This document shows positions 46,110 through 56,899 of a stretch of 64,000 nucleotides of DNA, in pieces (positions within the stretch are counted from its first letter, which is position 1; each line of letters starts with the position of its first letter). Under the pieces are notes generated by a model that was given only the letters and a program-made list of their open reading frames with translations, ran no database searches and was not told the origin of the DNA. The stretch comes from Pleurodeles waltl (taxonomy: Eukaryota; Chordata; Amphibia; Caudata; Salamandridae), in contig NC_090438.1 of NCBI RefSeq assembly GCF_031143425.1, positions 757,667,823 to 757,731,822 of the forward strand. Reading direction: 5' to 3'. A program made the translations under genes and the position numbers.

Positions 46110-47315
46110 TGGGACTGAGGCGGAAACATCCGAATCAGAGCTTGAAGATCCTGGACTCGCCACTCCGAAAGGTTGATGCCAAAATGTGCTGTATCCAGAG
46201 TGGCTCAGATGAAAGGGAGTGTCTGAGAGAGAGTCAGGTGTGACTTTTGCAGGTTTATGGTGCCCTAGCAAATGCAGGAGGTTCGTCATAGTCTGGAGGT
46301 TGGCAACACTTTCGCCTGCAACAGCCATTTGTTTAGGTAGGGAGACACTGGAATCCATGACCTTTGCAGATGGGCTGCAACCACTGCACTAATGTTCGTG
46401 AACACCCGAGGGGAGCTGGTAAGAACAAAAAGAAAGCAAAGTGTTTGTGGCTCACCGTGAACTGCAGGTATCACCTGTGGGCCAACAGGACAGTATATGG
46501 AAATATGAGTCTTGCAAGTCCAGCGCTACCATCTAGTCACCAGAGCAGACAGGATGTCAGTATTCTGAATTTTTCAGAAAGTAGTTCAGAGGGCATAGGC
46601 CCAGTATATGGCCGTGGCCGCTGTCCTCCTTTGGGACCAGAAGGTAGCAGGCAGAGCAACCAAGGCCTACTTCTAATGTTGGCACTCTCTCAATAGCTAC
46701 TTTGGACAGAAGAGCCTGTACTTCCTGATGCAACCACGAGAAGTGGTCCTCTGACAGCTGATCTGAAGATGGTGGCATAGGCAGCGGGTGTCTATGAATG
46801 GAAGGGCATAGCCCCGCCGAACAATATGAAGCACCCAGTTGTTCATTATAGACTGCCATAAGGGCAGGTAGAGCTGTATCTTTCCGGTTGCCCATGATGG
46901 GTTATGGAGGCTGTGCAGGAAGGAATGGCGGTCTGGGCAGATCTCTGGACTTGTGTCACTCAAGGCTTGTGGGAACCACATCCATGGGCACAAAAGGATT
47001 TGGGAGTTTGTTGGCCATGGTGGCTTGGCAGAAATGGTCCCTTCTGGTAGCCCCTACCTCAGACATGGAAGGAGTTAAAGGGAGAATGGGGCTGGCATGG
47101 GGCCCTGGTGAGTTCCAACAACCAGGCAGTAGCCCTGCTGTCTTCAAAGCACTCAAGCACCAAATCTGCCTTATCACCAAAATGGAGATTGCCACCAAAG
47201 GGACTGTCCATAAGGGATGTCAGGACATCCCTCAAAAAGCCAGCTGACCTGAGCCAATAATTGGTGACTAAGTGCCACCAAAAGAGCAGTCACTCTACCT
47301 AGCGAGTCGCTCGTA
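46110..47315 (-). repeat. DIRS-A fragment 6: second RT region
   Basis: From about 46110 the RNase H/RT sequence appears a second time ('agatcctggactcgccactc' matches 12436 onward). 46286-46895 carries broken RT, with 'TNISAVVAAHLQRSWIPVSP' and then YLNKWLL in place of YLDD. 46557-46895 contains 'EVQALLSKVAIERVPTLEVG' and the entry 'HIVRRGYALPF' follows at 46800-46850. This must be a separate copy from copy 5, truncated at both ends. Confidence 0.7.
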
Positions 47316-47897
47316 TCCAGGTGAACAAATCAATTACCTTCAGTGACATTATCTGGTAGACACAGGATCTATCTGCGGATTCCTTACTTTAGAATTTTCC
47401 CCAAACATGATCCTGAAACTTTTTCCCATAGCACGTCTGCGTGTCGGAAGAGGGTGCTGCGCGACTTCGTATCGACATCATCCACTAGATGCGAGGTCAG
47501 CGGAGTCCATATAACCTGCTATCGGATGTGCCCACTTCCGCTTCTTCCATGACTATTTTCCGTGCTCAAAACGTGGAGCCAGATATTGAAACTGCCTACT
47601 GAAACAGTGTGCTGGCACAAAAGACATGCCTGTGTCAAATAAATCACAGAATTCTTAGTTCAACGTGTTGATTTCCATACTGAAATCTTCTGAGACCAAA
47701 GAGAACTCAGTTTACAGAGTGGGGAGAATGGGAGGGTCGTTAAGAAATCTCTGTCTAGATCCTGTCTCTAACAGAAGATGCGTTAACGGGGGTAAGTAAC
47801 TTGTTCATCTGATAGAGACATCTAGCTGCAAATTCCTCACTATATAATCATATACCAAAGTCATAGTAACCCGGAGGAGGGATAGTGGACTGGGACC
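47316..47897 (-). repeat. DIRS-A fragment 7: left terminus
   Basis: Left terminus ('aattaccttcagtgac', 'tatctgcggattccttactt') with internal complementary region at 47735-47845, which ends in 'ggagggatagtggactggga'. It is cut by the LTR-A insertion at 47898. Confidence 0.75.
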
Positions 47898-49767
47898 TGT
47901 AGGAGGGTGGCTCAGTTTAAGGTATACACCTATAGTATAGCACCTTATACTGAGTCCAGGCATCCCTTGGTGATAGTGTTTAGGTGTGCAGATAGCAAAA
48001 GCTCCCTAGAGGTAGCTGAGGCGAGCAATTGAAGCTTATCCAGGAGGAATGTAAAGCACCTGCAATACCACAGTAGTCAGACAGTAACTCCCACACAAGA
48101 AAGAACCACAGGGAGGCCAGCAGACATTATTGGAGCCCCTACTAGTGACCTACCAGCAACAGGCACAATGCGTTGCAAGGAGACCTCAGCAGTACAACTG
48201 ACAGGAGTCCCACATCGGGGGAGCTGGAGTTGCACAGTGCTGGTGGCTGGGGCTTCTTGGAGCTCAAAGATCATCTGCAGGTGCCTGCGGATGCAGGGGC
48301 GTGACTCTTTTACTCCAAGGGAGATTCCTTCGTGCTTCCAGGTGCAAACAGAGTCCTTGTGACCCTAGAGAATGCACAGCCTTGGATGTTGCAGAATTCC
48401 TGCAGCATCTGGAGAAACAACATTGCAATGGGAGCCTTCCCACCAGAAGCAGACTTGTTTCGGTTCCAAAGGAGACCAACAGCAGTTCCAGAGGCCAGGA
48501 GCACATGACCTCTTGCAGTAAGTTCCTTGCAGAGTCATGCTCGACAAATCTGAGGACCCACCCTTGAGGGAGCCCTTAAGCAACTCTAAAAGGGGGTTGA
48601 TCACTCTCCGAAGTGACCCACCTATCAGAAGGGGTCAGGGATGTCATCTACCTGGCCTAATCAATCAGATGCTCCCAGGGGCCTCTGCACATCTTATTTA
48701 CAGGATGGCAGAATAAAGTGGCCACTGACAGAGCTCTGTACACCTCCCTAGGGGAGGAGCTGGACGGGGGGTGGTCACTCCACTGTCCTTTGTGTGGTTT
48801 CATGCCAGAGCGGACATTAGGGGTTCCTGAACTGGTGCAAACCGGATTATGCAAGAAGGGCACCAAATGTGCCATTCAAAGCAGTCTGGAGGCGTTCAGA
48901 GGCCACCCCACCCCAGCTGATAGACACCTAATACAAAGGGGGAGGTGGCCACACCTCTTTTGCAGGAAATACTTTGTGCGGTCTGCTGATGCTTGAGTCC
49001 GGCTCACCAGTAGGAGGGCAAAACAGTGTCTGGGGTTGTCAGCACCTTAGGTTGTCAGCCAGACCACGTAAGGCTGCACAGGCAGAATTGGGGGATTCTC
49101 TAAGGAACCCCCAGAGTACAGGGCATCATGCAACTAGCACTGGAATCAGTGTAGTTGCAGGATTCCAAAATGTTTGCTATCAAACATGCCTAGGTTTGGA
49201 GAAGCCATTATATAGTTGGACAACTCTGGTTGACCAGTGTCCACTATATACTTTAAGATGGCTTCCCAGCACTTACAACCCCCAGGGAATGGAGTCTGGG
49301 GATTGTAGGGTTAACCTGCTCATGCAAGCGTACCCTCACACTTAGGGAATTGCACCCTGCACTTGGGCTGAAGGGCCTACCAGAGGCGTGACATAGTGTC
49401 TAAGTCCATTGACCAGGATATAAGGTAAGCCTTATGTTAGTGGTGAAAGGGTGCATGCACCATTTCACGCAGGCTGCAATGGCAGTCCTGCAGACACAGT
49501 TTGCATGGGCTTCCATATATGCAGCAGCCCATGGGAGACCCCTAGTGTACCAATGCCCTGGGTACCCAACTACCAAATTCTAGGGACTTACATGGGTGCA
49601 CCAGTATGCCAATTGTGGGTGTAAGGTTTACCAGCAGCCAAATTTAGAGGCGAGAGCACAGGAACTGGGGTCCTGGTTCACCAGATCCCAATGCACCACA
49701 GTCTAAACACACTGACACCAGGCACAAAGTGGGGATAACTATGTCAGAAAGATGCTACTTTCCTATA
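47898..49767 (-). repeat. Solo LTR-A
   Basis: Left end TGTAGGAGGGTGGCTCAG, right end GATGCTACTTTCCTATA, 1,870 bp. Flanks are GGACC (47893-47897) and AGACC (49768-49772), a five-base duplication with one change. No internal genes. It is related to LTR-B only at the extreme ends (TGTAGGA) and in a few short motifs, so it is a separate family. The copy at 1-1830 is in the opposite orientation. Confidence 0.75.
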
Positions 49768-50821
49768 AGACCCTTGTAAGTCTAAGTTGTGGTAAACCAG
49801 TCAAAACAAGAGTAAAAGGACCGGATCAAAAGAAAAATGAGGATAACAAAATGTATATCTCATGACCTCTAACCTGTAGAAGTAACTAAAGTGATGTATA
49901 CCAGAAAGTAGGAGAGCATTCAAAAAGCTCACCCATGTCAGAGGACAGAAATCAGCACATCCATAGTATCATGGCAATTCTATGCCATAAACAACTAAAC
50001 CACAGTGGTCAGATACCCAGAAGAAAACAGATAAGTATTGGAGCATAGACTATGTACTAAAAAAAAGTACCTAAGAGGAAAAACATCCTCATTGCAAGGG
50101 GATATAAAGAGGTAAGAAAAGGGGTATAACCACATCTATCAGTGAACAATGAAGAGGAGTGGTGAAACACTAATGGTCGAGCGAAAAGTAAAAGACCAGC
50201 ATACCTAAGAAGGTAAGTGAACCTTAATATATATTGTACAACCAACCTTAGAGGACACACAGATAAGGAGACAAGAACCATAAAAAACATGGAATGAAGA
50301 AAAGCCTTGTGAACATGAGCAAGCGGTGATAAAGGCAAACAACTGAATCGAAGTTAAGCACGACTGTGGAGATAACCACAGGATGGGAAACAAAGAAGAC
50401 AAATGCAGAAAATGAAGACCTGTCATAACCATATGATAGTAGCACTGACTGTGCAGTGGATACAAAGAGTATCCGGCATGAGATGCAGACAAATGTGCAT
50501 GTTCCATTCTGTAGAGAAACAGAGTAGAATGGATCAGAACCTCTCACTATGTAAAGGTAATTTGAAGTCAGACCTGCATAAAGTGACAAGCAGAAAAAGA
50601 GCATCTTGAGCAGCAGAAAACATGCAGTTGCCCTCAATGAACAGGGCAATAACAATGATTGGGCGTATAAAAATACTGCGCCCCTGGTACAATTAGCAAA
50701 CTCAATAAAAACATAATCAAGGTGTTCAATTATATATCTCCCAAGATAGGAGGAAAAGTACCAACACCTTTGCATCACCAAACTTATATTCCCATATAAA
50801 AATATGTGCACAAATATACGT
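49768..50821. other. Unassigned AT-rich sequence
   Basis: No element ends or conserved frames. An open minus-strand frame of 187 codons (50248-50811) is Cys/Phe/Leu-rich with no recognisable motif and probably reflects base composition. Confidence 0.3.
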
Positions 50822-51191
50822 ACAAGTTACTTACCTTCGGTAATGATATATCTGGTAGAGACATCTTCTAGTTGCAGGTTCCTTACCTTAGAATTTTCCC
50901 CTAGGCGTCAGACTGGGTTCCCGAGATTTTTCTTCAAGCAATACCCTTGCGGGTCAGTAGGTGGTGTCGGTCGACTCCGAGGGTGTCGTTGACGTCGTAG
51001 TCGCTGTGATGACTTCGGGAGTAGTGCATAGACGCTGCCTGAAAGCATTGACGTCAATTTCTTTTCACAACTTTCCACACCAAAGCGAAGAGCCGCGAAG
51101 AACACTAAAATGGCAGTGTCAGAGCAATGGCCCTGAATGGGGAAGCCCTGTCCTAGAAATCAGTTCGCAAGCGGAGGGGATGAGTGGACGG
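50822..51191 (-). repeat. DIRS-A fragment 8: left terminus
   Basis: Very similar to 9854-10210 ('ttgcaggttccttaccttag', 'caatacccttgcgggtcagt', 'tgtcctagaaatcagttcgc'). It includes the CRE palindrome TGACGTCA at 51049-51056. It stops before the internal complementary region, where LTR-B copy 5 begins. Confidence 0.85.
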
Positions 51192-53903
51192 TGTAGGAAG
51201 TTGGCTCTGTATATACTATCTCAAAGTGAGAGATATTGTGCACAGAGTCCAAGGGTTCCCCCTAGAGGTAAGATAGTGGCAAAATTAGATAATTCTTATG
51301 CTCTATTTTGTGGTAGTGTGGTCGAGCAGTAGGCTTATCAGAGGATAGTGTTAAGCATTTGTTGTACACACACAGGCAATAAATGAGGAACGCACACTCA
51401 AAGACTTAACTCCAGGCCAACAGTTTTTATATAGAAAAATATATTTTCTTAATTTATTTTTAGAACCACAAGTTCAAGATTTGAAGTAAAGACATAAAAT
51501 GCAAGGTACTCCAAATAGGGAAGTTAGGAACTTTGAATTAGAGCAGTGCCATACACAGTATGGGTTAAAATGGCAATAAGCTATTTTAAAAGTGGACACA
51601 GTGCAACAATCAACAGTTCCTGGGGGAGGTAAGTAATGATTAGTTTGTTAGGTAAGTAAGACACTTACAAGTCTACGTTCATGGGCATAGGCAGCCCACT
51701 GTTGGGGGTTCAAGGCAACCCCAAAGTTACCACACCAGCTGCTCAGGGCCAGTCCAGGGTTCAAGGCAACCCCAAAGTTACCACACCAGCAGCTCAGGGC
51801 CGGTCCGGTGCAGAGGTCAAAGAGGTGCCCAAAACACATAGGCTCCTATGGAGAACAGGGGTGCTACGGTTCAAGTCTGCCAGCAGGTAAGTACCCGCGT
51901 CCTCGGAGGGCAGACCAGGGGGGTTTTGTAGAGCACTGGGGGGAGAGGGGACGCAAGTAGGCACACAAAACACACCCTCAGCGGCACACGGGCGGCCGGG
52001 TGCAGTGTGCAAAGCAGGCGTCGGGATTTGTATTAGAAACAATGGAAGGACCCGGGGGTCACTCCAGCGGTGCAGGCAGGACACAGGGGGGCTTCTCGGG
52101 CCAGCCACCAACTGGGCTAGGCACAGGGTCGCCTGATGGTCACTCGTGAACTGAGGTTCGGTTCCTTCTGGTCCTGGGGGCTGCGGGTGCAGTGCTTGGT
52201 CAAGGCGTAGGGTTCCTTGTTACAGGCAGTCGCAGTCAGGGGGAGCCTCTGGATTCTCTCTGCAGGCGTCGCTGCGGAGGTCCAGGGGGGTCGTCTGGGG
52301 CTACTCACAAGGTCGCAGTCGTCTGGGAGTCCTCCCTGTGGTGTTGGTTCTCTTGATCTCGAGCCGGGGCGTTTGGTGCAGAGGGAGAAGTCTCATGCTT
52401 CCGGCGGGAAGAGTGGGGTCTTTGAAAGTTGCAGAAAAGTAGCAATATTGTTGCTGTTTGTTGAGCAGAAGGCGCTGCTCACGGGAGTTTCTTGGTCCTT
52501 AGGTTCAGGGCAGTCCTCTGAGGCTTCAGAGGTCGCTGGTCCCTGTTGGATGCGTCACTGTTGCAGTTTTTCGAGTCAGGAGACAGGCTGGTAGGGCTGG
52601 GGCCAAAGCAGTTGTCTTCCGTCGTCTCTGCAGAGCTTTCAGGTAGGCAGTCCTTCTTGTTTCAGGTTGCAGGAATCTGATTTCCTGGGTTCTGGGGTGC
52701 CCCTAAATAGTAAATTTAGGGGTGTGTTTAAGTATGGGGGGCAGTAGCCAATGGCTACTGTCCTGGAGGGTGGCTACACCCTCTATGTGCCTCCTCCCTG
52801 AGGGGAGGGGGGGCACATCCCTAATCCTATTGGGGGAATCCTCCAAAACTAAGATGGAGGATTTCGAAAGCCAGGGGTCACCTCAGCTCAGGGCACCTTA
52901 GGGGCTGTCGTGACTGGTGGATGACTCCTCCTTGTTTTTCTAATGATCTCCTCGAGCCTTGCCGCCAAAAGTGGGGACAGTGGCCGGAGGGGCGGGCATC
53001 TCCACTAGCTGGGACGCCCTGTGGCGATTTAACAAAAGGGGTGAGCCCTTGAGGCTCACCGCCAGGTGTTACAGTTCCTGCAGCGGGAGGTGAGAAGCAC
53101 CTCCTCCCAGTACAGGTTTTGTTCCTGGCCACAGAGTGACACAGACACTCTCCCCATGTGGCCAGCAACTCGTCTGTTTGTGGCAGGCTGGCAGAAACTA
53201 GTCAGCCCTACACTAGAAGTCTGATTGGTGCCTCCGGGTGCATTTTACAATAAATTCCACACTGGCATCAGTGTGCATTTATTGTGCTGAGAAGTTTGAT
53301 ACCAAACGTCCCAGTTTTCAAATGTAGGCATTATGGAACTGTGGCGTTCGTTTTTGACAAACTCCCAGACCATATACTCTTTATGGCTGCCCTGCACTTA
53401 CAACGTCTAAGGTTTTGCTTAGACACTGTAGGGGCATAGTGCTCATGCACGTATGCCCTCACCTGTGGTATAGTGCACCCCGCCTTAGGGCTGGAAGGCC
53501 TGCTGGAGGGGTGACTTACCTATGCCACAGGCAGTGTGAGGTTGGCATGGAACTCCGAGGGGAGTGCCATGTCGACTTAGTCATTTTCTCCCCACCAGCA
53601 CACACAAGCTGTGAGGCAGTGTGCATGTGCTGAGTGAGGGGTCCCCAGGGTGGCATAAGACATGCTGCAGCCCTTAGAGACCTCCCCTGGCATCAGGGCC
53701 CTTGGTACTAGGGGTACCAGTTACAAGGGACTTAACTGAGTGCCAGGGCTGTGCTAATTGTGGAAGCAAAGGTACACTTTAGGGAAAGAACAATGGTGCT
53801 GGGGCCTGGTTAGCAGGGTCCCAGCACACTTTCAATCATAACTTGGCATCAGCAAAAGGTAAAAAGTCAGGGGGTAACCATGCCAAGGAGGCATTTCCTT
53901 ACA
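51192..53903 (-). repeat. Solo LTR-B, copy 5, no target duplication
   Basis: Complete LTR-B from TGTAGGAAGTTGGCTCTG to GGCATTTCCTTACA, 2,712 bp. The flanking pentamers are GACGG and ATAGG and do not match. The left flank is a DIRS-A terminus, yet the right flank (from 53904) does not continue that DIRS. Either a deletion or recombination between two LTRs at different sites is implied. It is slightly longer than its relatives because of the tandem duplication at 51706. Confidence 0.9.
51706..51807. repeat. 51-bp tandem duplication within LTR-B copy 5
   Basis: Two units, 51706-51756 and 51757-51807, both beginning 'gggttcaaggcaaccccaaa' and ending 'cagggcc' plus gtcc; they differ at about three positions. 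The other LTR-B copies have one unit. Confidence 0.85.
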
Positions 53904-54197
53904 ATAGGTAAAAGTAAAAGTACTCCACAATTAGTGTAGATCAGCTACCTTATTGGACAGTACAAAAAGGACTTAATAAACACACTTCTTGAGTGCTGTA
54001 GAATCCTTATAAAGAAACCTCTTTGAACAGAGATTAAATAATATACTGACACTCCCAAGGAGCTCCTAATATTACAAGTTCCCTATAAGGGACGCTAGCA
54101 AAATTCCATAATCTCACAAGTGGAAAAATGCACTTGCTCCTGAAGGAGGAACTCTGTACCTTCAAATCAATGTGTAATAGCCCACAAGATAAGGAAT

Positions 54198-54200
<3 letters not shown>
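53904..54200. other. Unassigned flank
   Basis: AT-rich sequence between the solo LTR and the microsatellite; no feature recognised. It could be the same interrupted region as 59891-60454. Confidence 0.3.
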
Positions 54201-54254
<54 letters not shown>

Positions 54255-54291
54255 TATACACACACATATACATACACACACACACACACAC
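54201..54291. repeat. (TA)n(CA)n microsatellite
   Basis: About 29 TA units followed by interrupted CA units. The open frames of alternating Tyr-Ile here are artefacts of the repeat. DIRS-B lies immediately to the right, and its other side (59891 on) again reads 'ataatatatatata', so DIRS-B entered a TA tract. Confidence 0.95.
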
Positions 54292-54292
54292 A

Positions 54293-54378
54293 CAACTTGT
54301 AACACTCCGAGCCCAACACTAGATGGCAGGACCTGTGCATAGCATGTGTATGTGCAGCTACACATGCCATCAAACATA
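54293..54378 (-). repeat. Extra right-end fragment of DIRS-B at its left border
   Basis: 86 bases, 'cttgtaacactccgagccca' through 'acatgccatcaaacatat', repeat in direct orientation the right terminus at 59806-59890, with a few differences. It ends exactly where the left end of DIRS-B begins. Confidence 0.8.
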
Positions 54379-54757
54379 TGGAAAATGTCACTTACCCAGT
54401 GTACATCTGTTCGTGGCATGAGACGCTGCAGATTCACATGCTGTGCATTATCCTGCCATCTAGTGTTGGGCTCGGAGTGTTACAAGTTGTTTTTCTTCTA
54501 AGAAGTCTTTTTGAGTCACGAGACCGAGGAACTCCTCCCTTTCGGCTCCATTGCGCATGGGCGTCGACTCCATCTTAGATTGTTTTCCCCACAGAGGGTG
54601 AGGTAGGAGTTGTGAATATACTAGATGTGCCCATGCAATGGAGTAGGTATGTATGTACATAATGTGTATTAAAATAATGTTTATTTACAAATTTACAATT
54701 TTCATTCAACTAATAACGGCTACAGGCTCCCGGGGAGGTGGGAGGGCGCCTGTGAAT

Positions 54758-54853
54758 CTGCAGCGTCTCATGCCACAAACAGATATACACTGGGTAAGTG
54801 AAATTTTCCGCTCGGTGGCATGTGTAGCTGCAGATACACATGCTGTGCATAGA
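54758..54853. repeat. DIRS-B internal complementary region
   Basis: 'ctgcagcgtctcatgccaca' through 'gggtaagtgaaattttcc' is the complement of the left end (54379-54430). 'ggtggcatgtgtagctgcag' through 'catgctgtgcat' is the complement of the right end (59845-59885). Placed back to back they mark the circle junction GGAAAAT / ACATAT. Confidence 0.82.
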
Positions 54854-54887
54854 CTAATAAGCAGTAATCTCCCCAAAAAGCGGTGGC

Positions 54888-55970
54888 TTAGCCTGTAGGA
54901 GTTGAAGTTGTCTGAAATAATGTTCTCAACACAGCCTGTCCTACTGTGGATTGTTGTGTTGTTAACACATCTACACAGTAATGCTTCGTGAATGTATGAG
55001 GCGTAGACCAGGTGGCTGCCTTACAAATTTCTGTCATAGGTATAGTCCCCAGAAAAGCCATTGCGGCGCCTTTTTTCCTCGTGGAATGCACTCTTGGTGT
55101 AATAGGTAGATCTCTTTTTGCTTTAATATAGCAAGTTTGAATACATTTAACTATCCATCTGGCAATGCCTTGTTTGGATATAGGATTACCTGCATGAGGT
55201 TTTTGGAAGGCTACGAACAATTGTTTTGTTTTAAGAAATTGTTTTGTTCTGTCAATGTAATACATTAGTGCTCTTTTGATATCTAATGTTTGTAATGCTC
55301 TTTCGGCTACTAAGTCTGGTTGTGGAAAGAAGACTGGGAGTTCCACTGTTTGGTTTATGTGGAATGGCGATATGACCTTTGGTAGGAATTTGGGATTTGT
55401 ACGTAGAACCACTTTATGTTTATGTATTTGTATAAAGGGTTCCTGTATAGTAAATGCTTGTATCTCACTTACTCTAAGTGATGTGATAGCTATTAGAAAG
55501 GCTACTTTCCAAGTTAAGTATTGCATTTCAAAAGAGTGCATGGGTTCGAATGGTGGTCCCATGAGTCGTGTTAATACAATATTAAGGTTCCACAAAGGTA
55601 CTGGTGGTGTTCTTGGGGGTATGATTCTTTTTAGTCCCTCCATAAAGGCTTTGATGACTGGGATTCTAAAAAGCGATGTTGAATGTGTAATCTGCAGATA
55701 GGCAGATATTGCTGTGAGAGGTATTTTAATTGAAGAGAATGCTAACTTAGACTTTTGTAAGTGTATTAGGTAGCCTACAATGTCCAATGCGGAAGCATGT
55801 AGTGGTTGAATTTTATTAGTGTGGCAGTAGTAAACAAATCTTTTCCATTTGTTTGCGTAACAATGTCTTGTAGTGGGTTTTCTAGCTTGCTTAATGATCT
55901 CCATACATTCTTGTGTAAGGTCTAAGTGTCCAAATTCTAAGACTTCAGGAGCCAGATTGCTAGATTGAGC
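54888..55970 (-). CDS. DIRS-B tyrosine recombinase, uninterrupted
   Basis: The open frame gives 338 residues from the Met at 55902-55904, and stays open upstream to at least about 55970, overlapping the end of the RNase H frame (to 55937). An N-terminal core-binding part has 'RKPTTRHCYANKWKRFVYYC' (8-27). Catalytic residues seen are Arg144 in 'ITSLRVSEIQA', His273 and Arg276 in 'RVHSTRKKG', and Tyr309 in 'TPHTFTKHYCVD'. The motif around Arg144 is one residue shorter than the usual TSARRVSE. The enzyme would integrate the circular DNA. It ends in a stop just inside the internal complementary region. Whether it is expressed or active is unknown. Confidence 0.85.
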   Translation of the reverse strand, partial: AQSSNLAPEVLEFGHLDLTQECMEIIKQARKPTTRHCYANKWKRFVYYCHTNKIQPLHASALDIVGYLIHLQKSKLAFSSIKIPLTAISAYLQITHSTSLFRIPVIKAFMEGLKRIIPPRTPPVPLWNLNIVLTRLMGPPFEPMHSFEMQYLTWKVAFLIAITSLRVSEIQAFTIQEPFIQIHKHKVVLRTNPKFLPKVISPFHINQTVELPVFFPQPDLVAERALQTLDIKRALMYYIDRTKQFLKTKQLFVAFQKPHAGNPISKQGIARWIVKCIQTCYIKAKRDLPITPRVHSTRKKGAAMAFLGTIPMTEICKAATWSTPHTFTKHYCVDVLTTQQSTVGQAVLRTLFQTTSTPTG

Positions 55971-56830
55971 GATGCTGGATTCGAGTGTCTGATCTGTTGT
56001 TTGTGTTGCGTTAACAAATCTGGCCTGTTTGGTAATTTAATGTGGGGTACTACTGATAGGTCCAGCAGTGTTGTGTACCACGGTTGGCGAGCCCAGGTTG
56101 GTGCTATGAGTATTAGTTTGAGTTTGTTTTGACTTAGTTTGTTTACCAGATAAGGAATGAGTGGGAGAGCAGGAAAAGCGTAAGCAAATATCCCTGACCA
56201 ACTGATCCATAACGCATTGCCCTTGGATTGAGGGTGTGGGTACCTGGACGCGAAGTTTTGGCATTTTGCGTTTTCTTTTGTTGTGAATAGGTCTATTTTT
56301 GGTGTTCCCCAGCATAGGAAGTAATCTTGTAGAATCTGGGGATGAATTTCCCATTCGTGTGTTTGTTGGTGATCTCGACTGAGATTGTCGGCCAACTGGT
56401 TCTGAATGCCTGCGATGTACTGGGTTATTAGGTGAATGTGATTGTGAATTGCTCAATGCCAAATTTTTTGTGCTAAGAGACACAGTTGTGACGAGTGTGT
56501 CCCTCCTTGCTTGTTGAGAATACATTGTTGTCATGTTGTCGGTTTTGACAAGAATGTGTTTGTGGGCTATTAGTGGTTGAAATGCTTTTAATGCTAGAAA
56601 CACTGCCATCAGTTCTAAATGATTTATGTGGAGTTGTTTTTGTTGAAGGTCCCATTGTCCCTGTTTGCAGTGCTGGTTGAGGTGTGCTCCCCACCCAATC
56701 ATTGATGCATCTGTTGTGAGAATGGCGTGAGGCACAGGGTCTTGGAAAGGCTGCCCTTTGTTTAAATTTATGGGGTGCCACCACTGAAGCGAATAGTGTG
56801 TTTGGCGGTCTATCAACACTAGATCTTGGA
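55937..56830 (-). pseudogene. DIRS-B RNase H and following domain, one frameshift
   Basis: 56473-56819 has 'ILTTDASMIGWGAHLNQHCK', 'LHINHLELMAVFLALKAF' and 'ILVKTDNMTTMY', giving the Asp, Glu, Asp of RNase H. After a frameshift near 56390-56470, the frame 55937-56395 continues with 'MADNLSRDHQQTHEWEIHP', 'KIDLFTTKENAKCQNFASRY', 'FPALPLIPYLVNKL' and 'LILIAPTWARQPWY'. A single or double indel separates the halves. Confidence 0.82.
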
Positions 56831-56899
56831 GGTGACCCTGTGCCTGCGACTATTGTTTTGCAAGGCACTGCTGTAAGGGCCACATGTGTAACCGTGCGT

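Larger units (their letters stand above)
42830..46110 (-). mobile_element. DIRS-A copy 5 with RT-gag deletion
   Basis: Left terminus at 42830 ('acaagttacttatcttcggt'), internal complementary region at 43180-43265, then recombinase, RNase H and RT remnants on the minus strand. From about 45780 the sequence jumps to gag-like sequence (45850-46100), so a gag-RT junction segment is missing. A right terminus was not found; copy 6 follows. A G-run of 15 lies at 43292-43306. Confidence 0.75.

Noticed and set aside
50248..50811. 187-codon minus-strand frame rich in Cys, Phe, Leu.
   Set aside because: No domain or homologous pattern; composition of an A-rich plus strand explains it.
54034..54437. Frames of repeated Tyr-Ile and Cys-Val.
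   Set aside because: They are translations of the TA/CA microsatellite.
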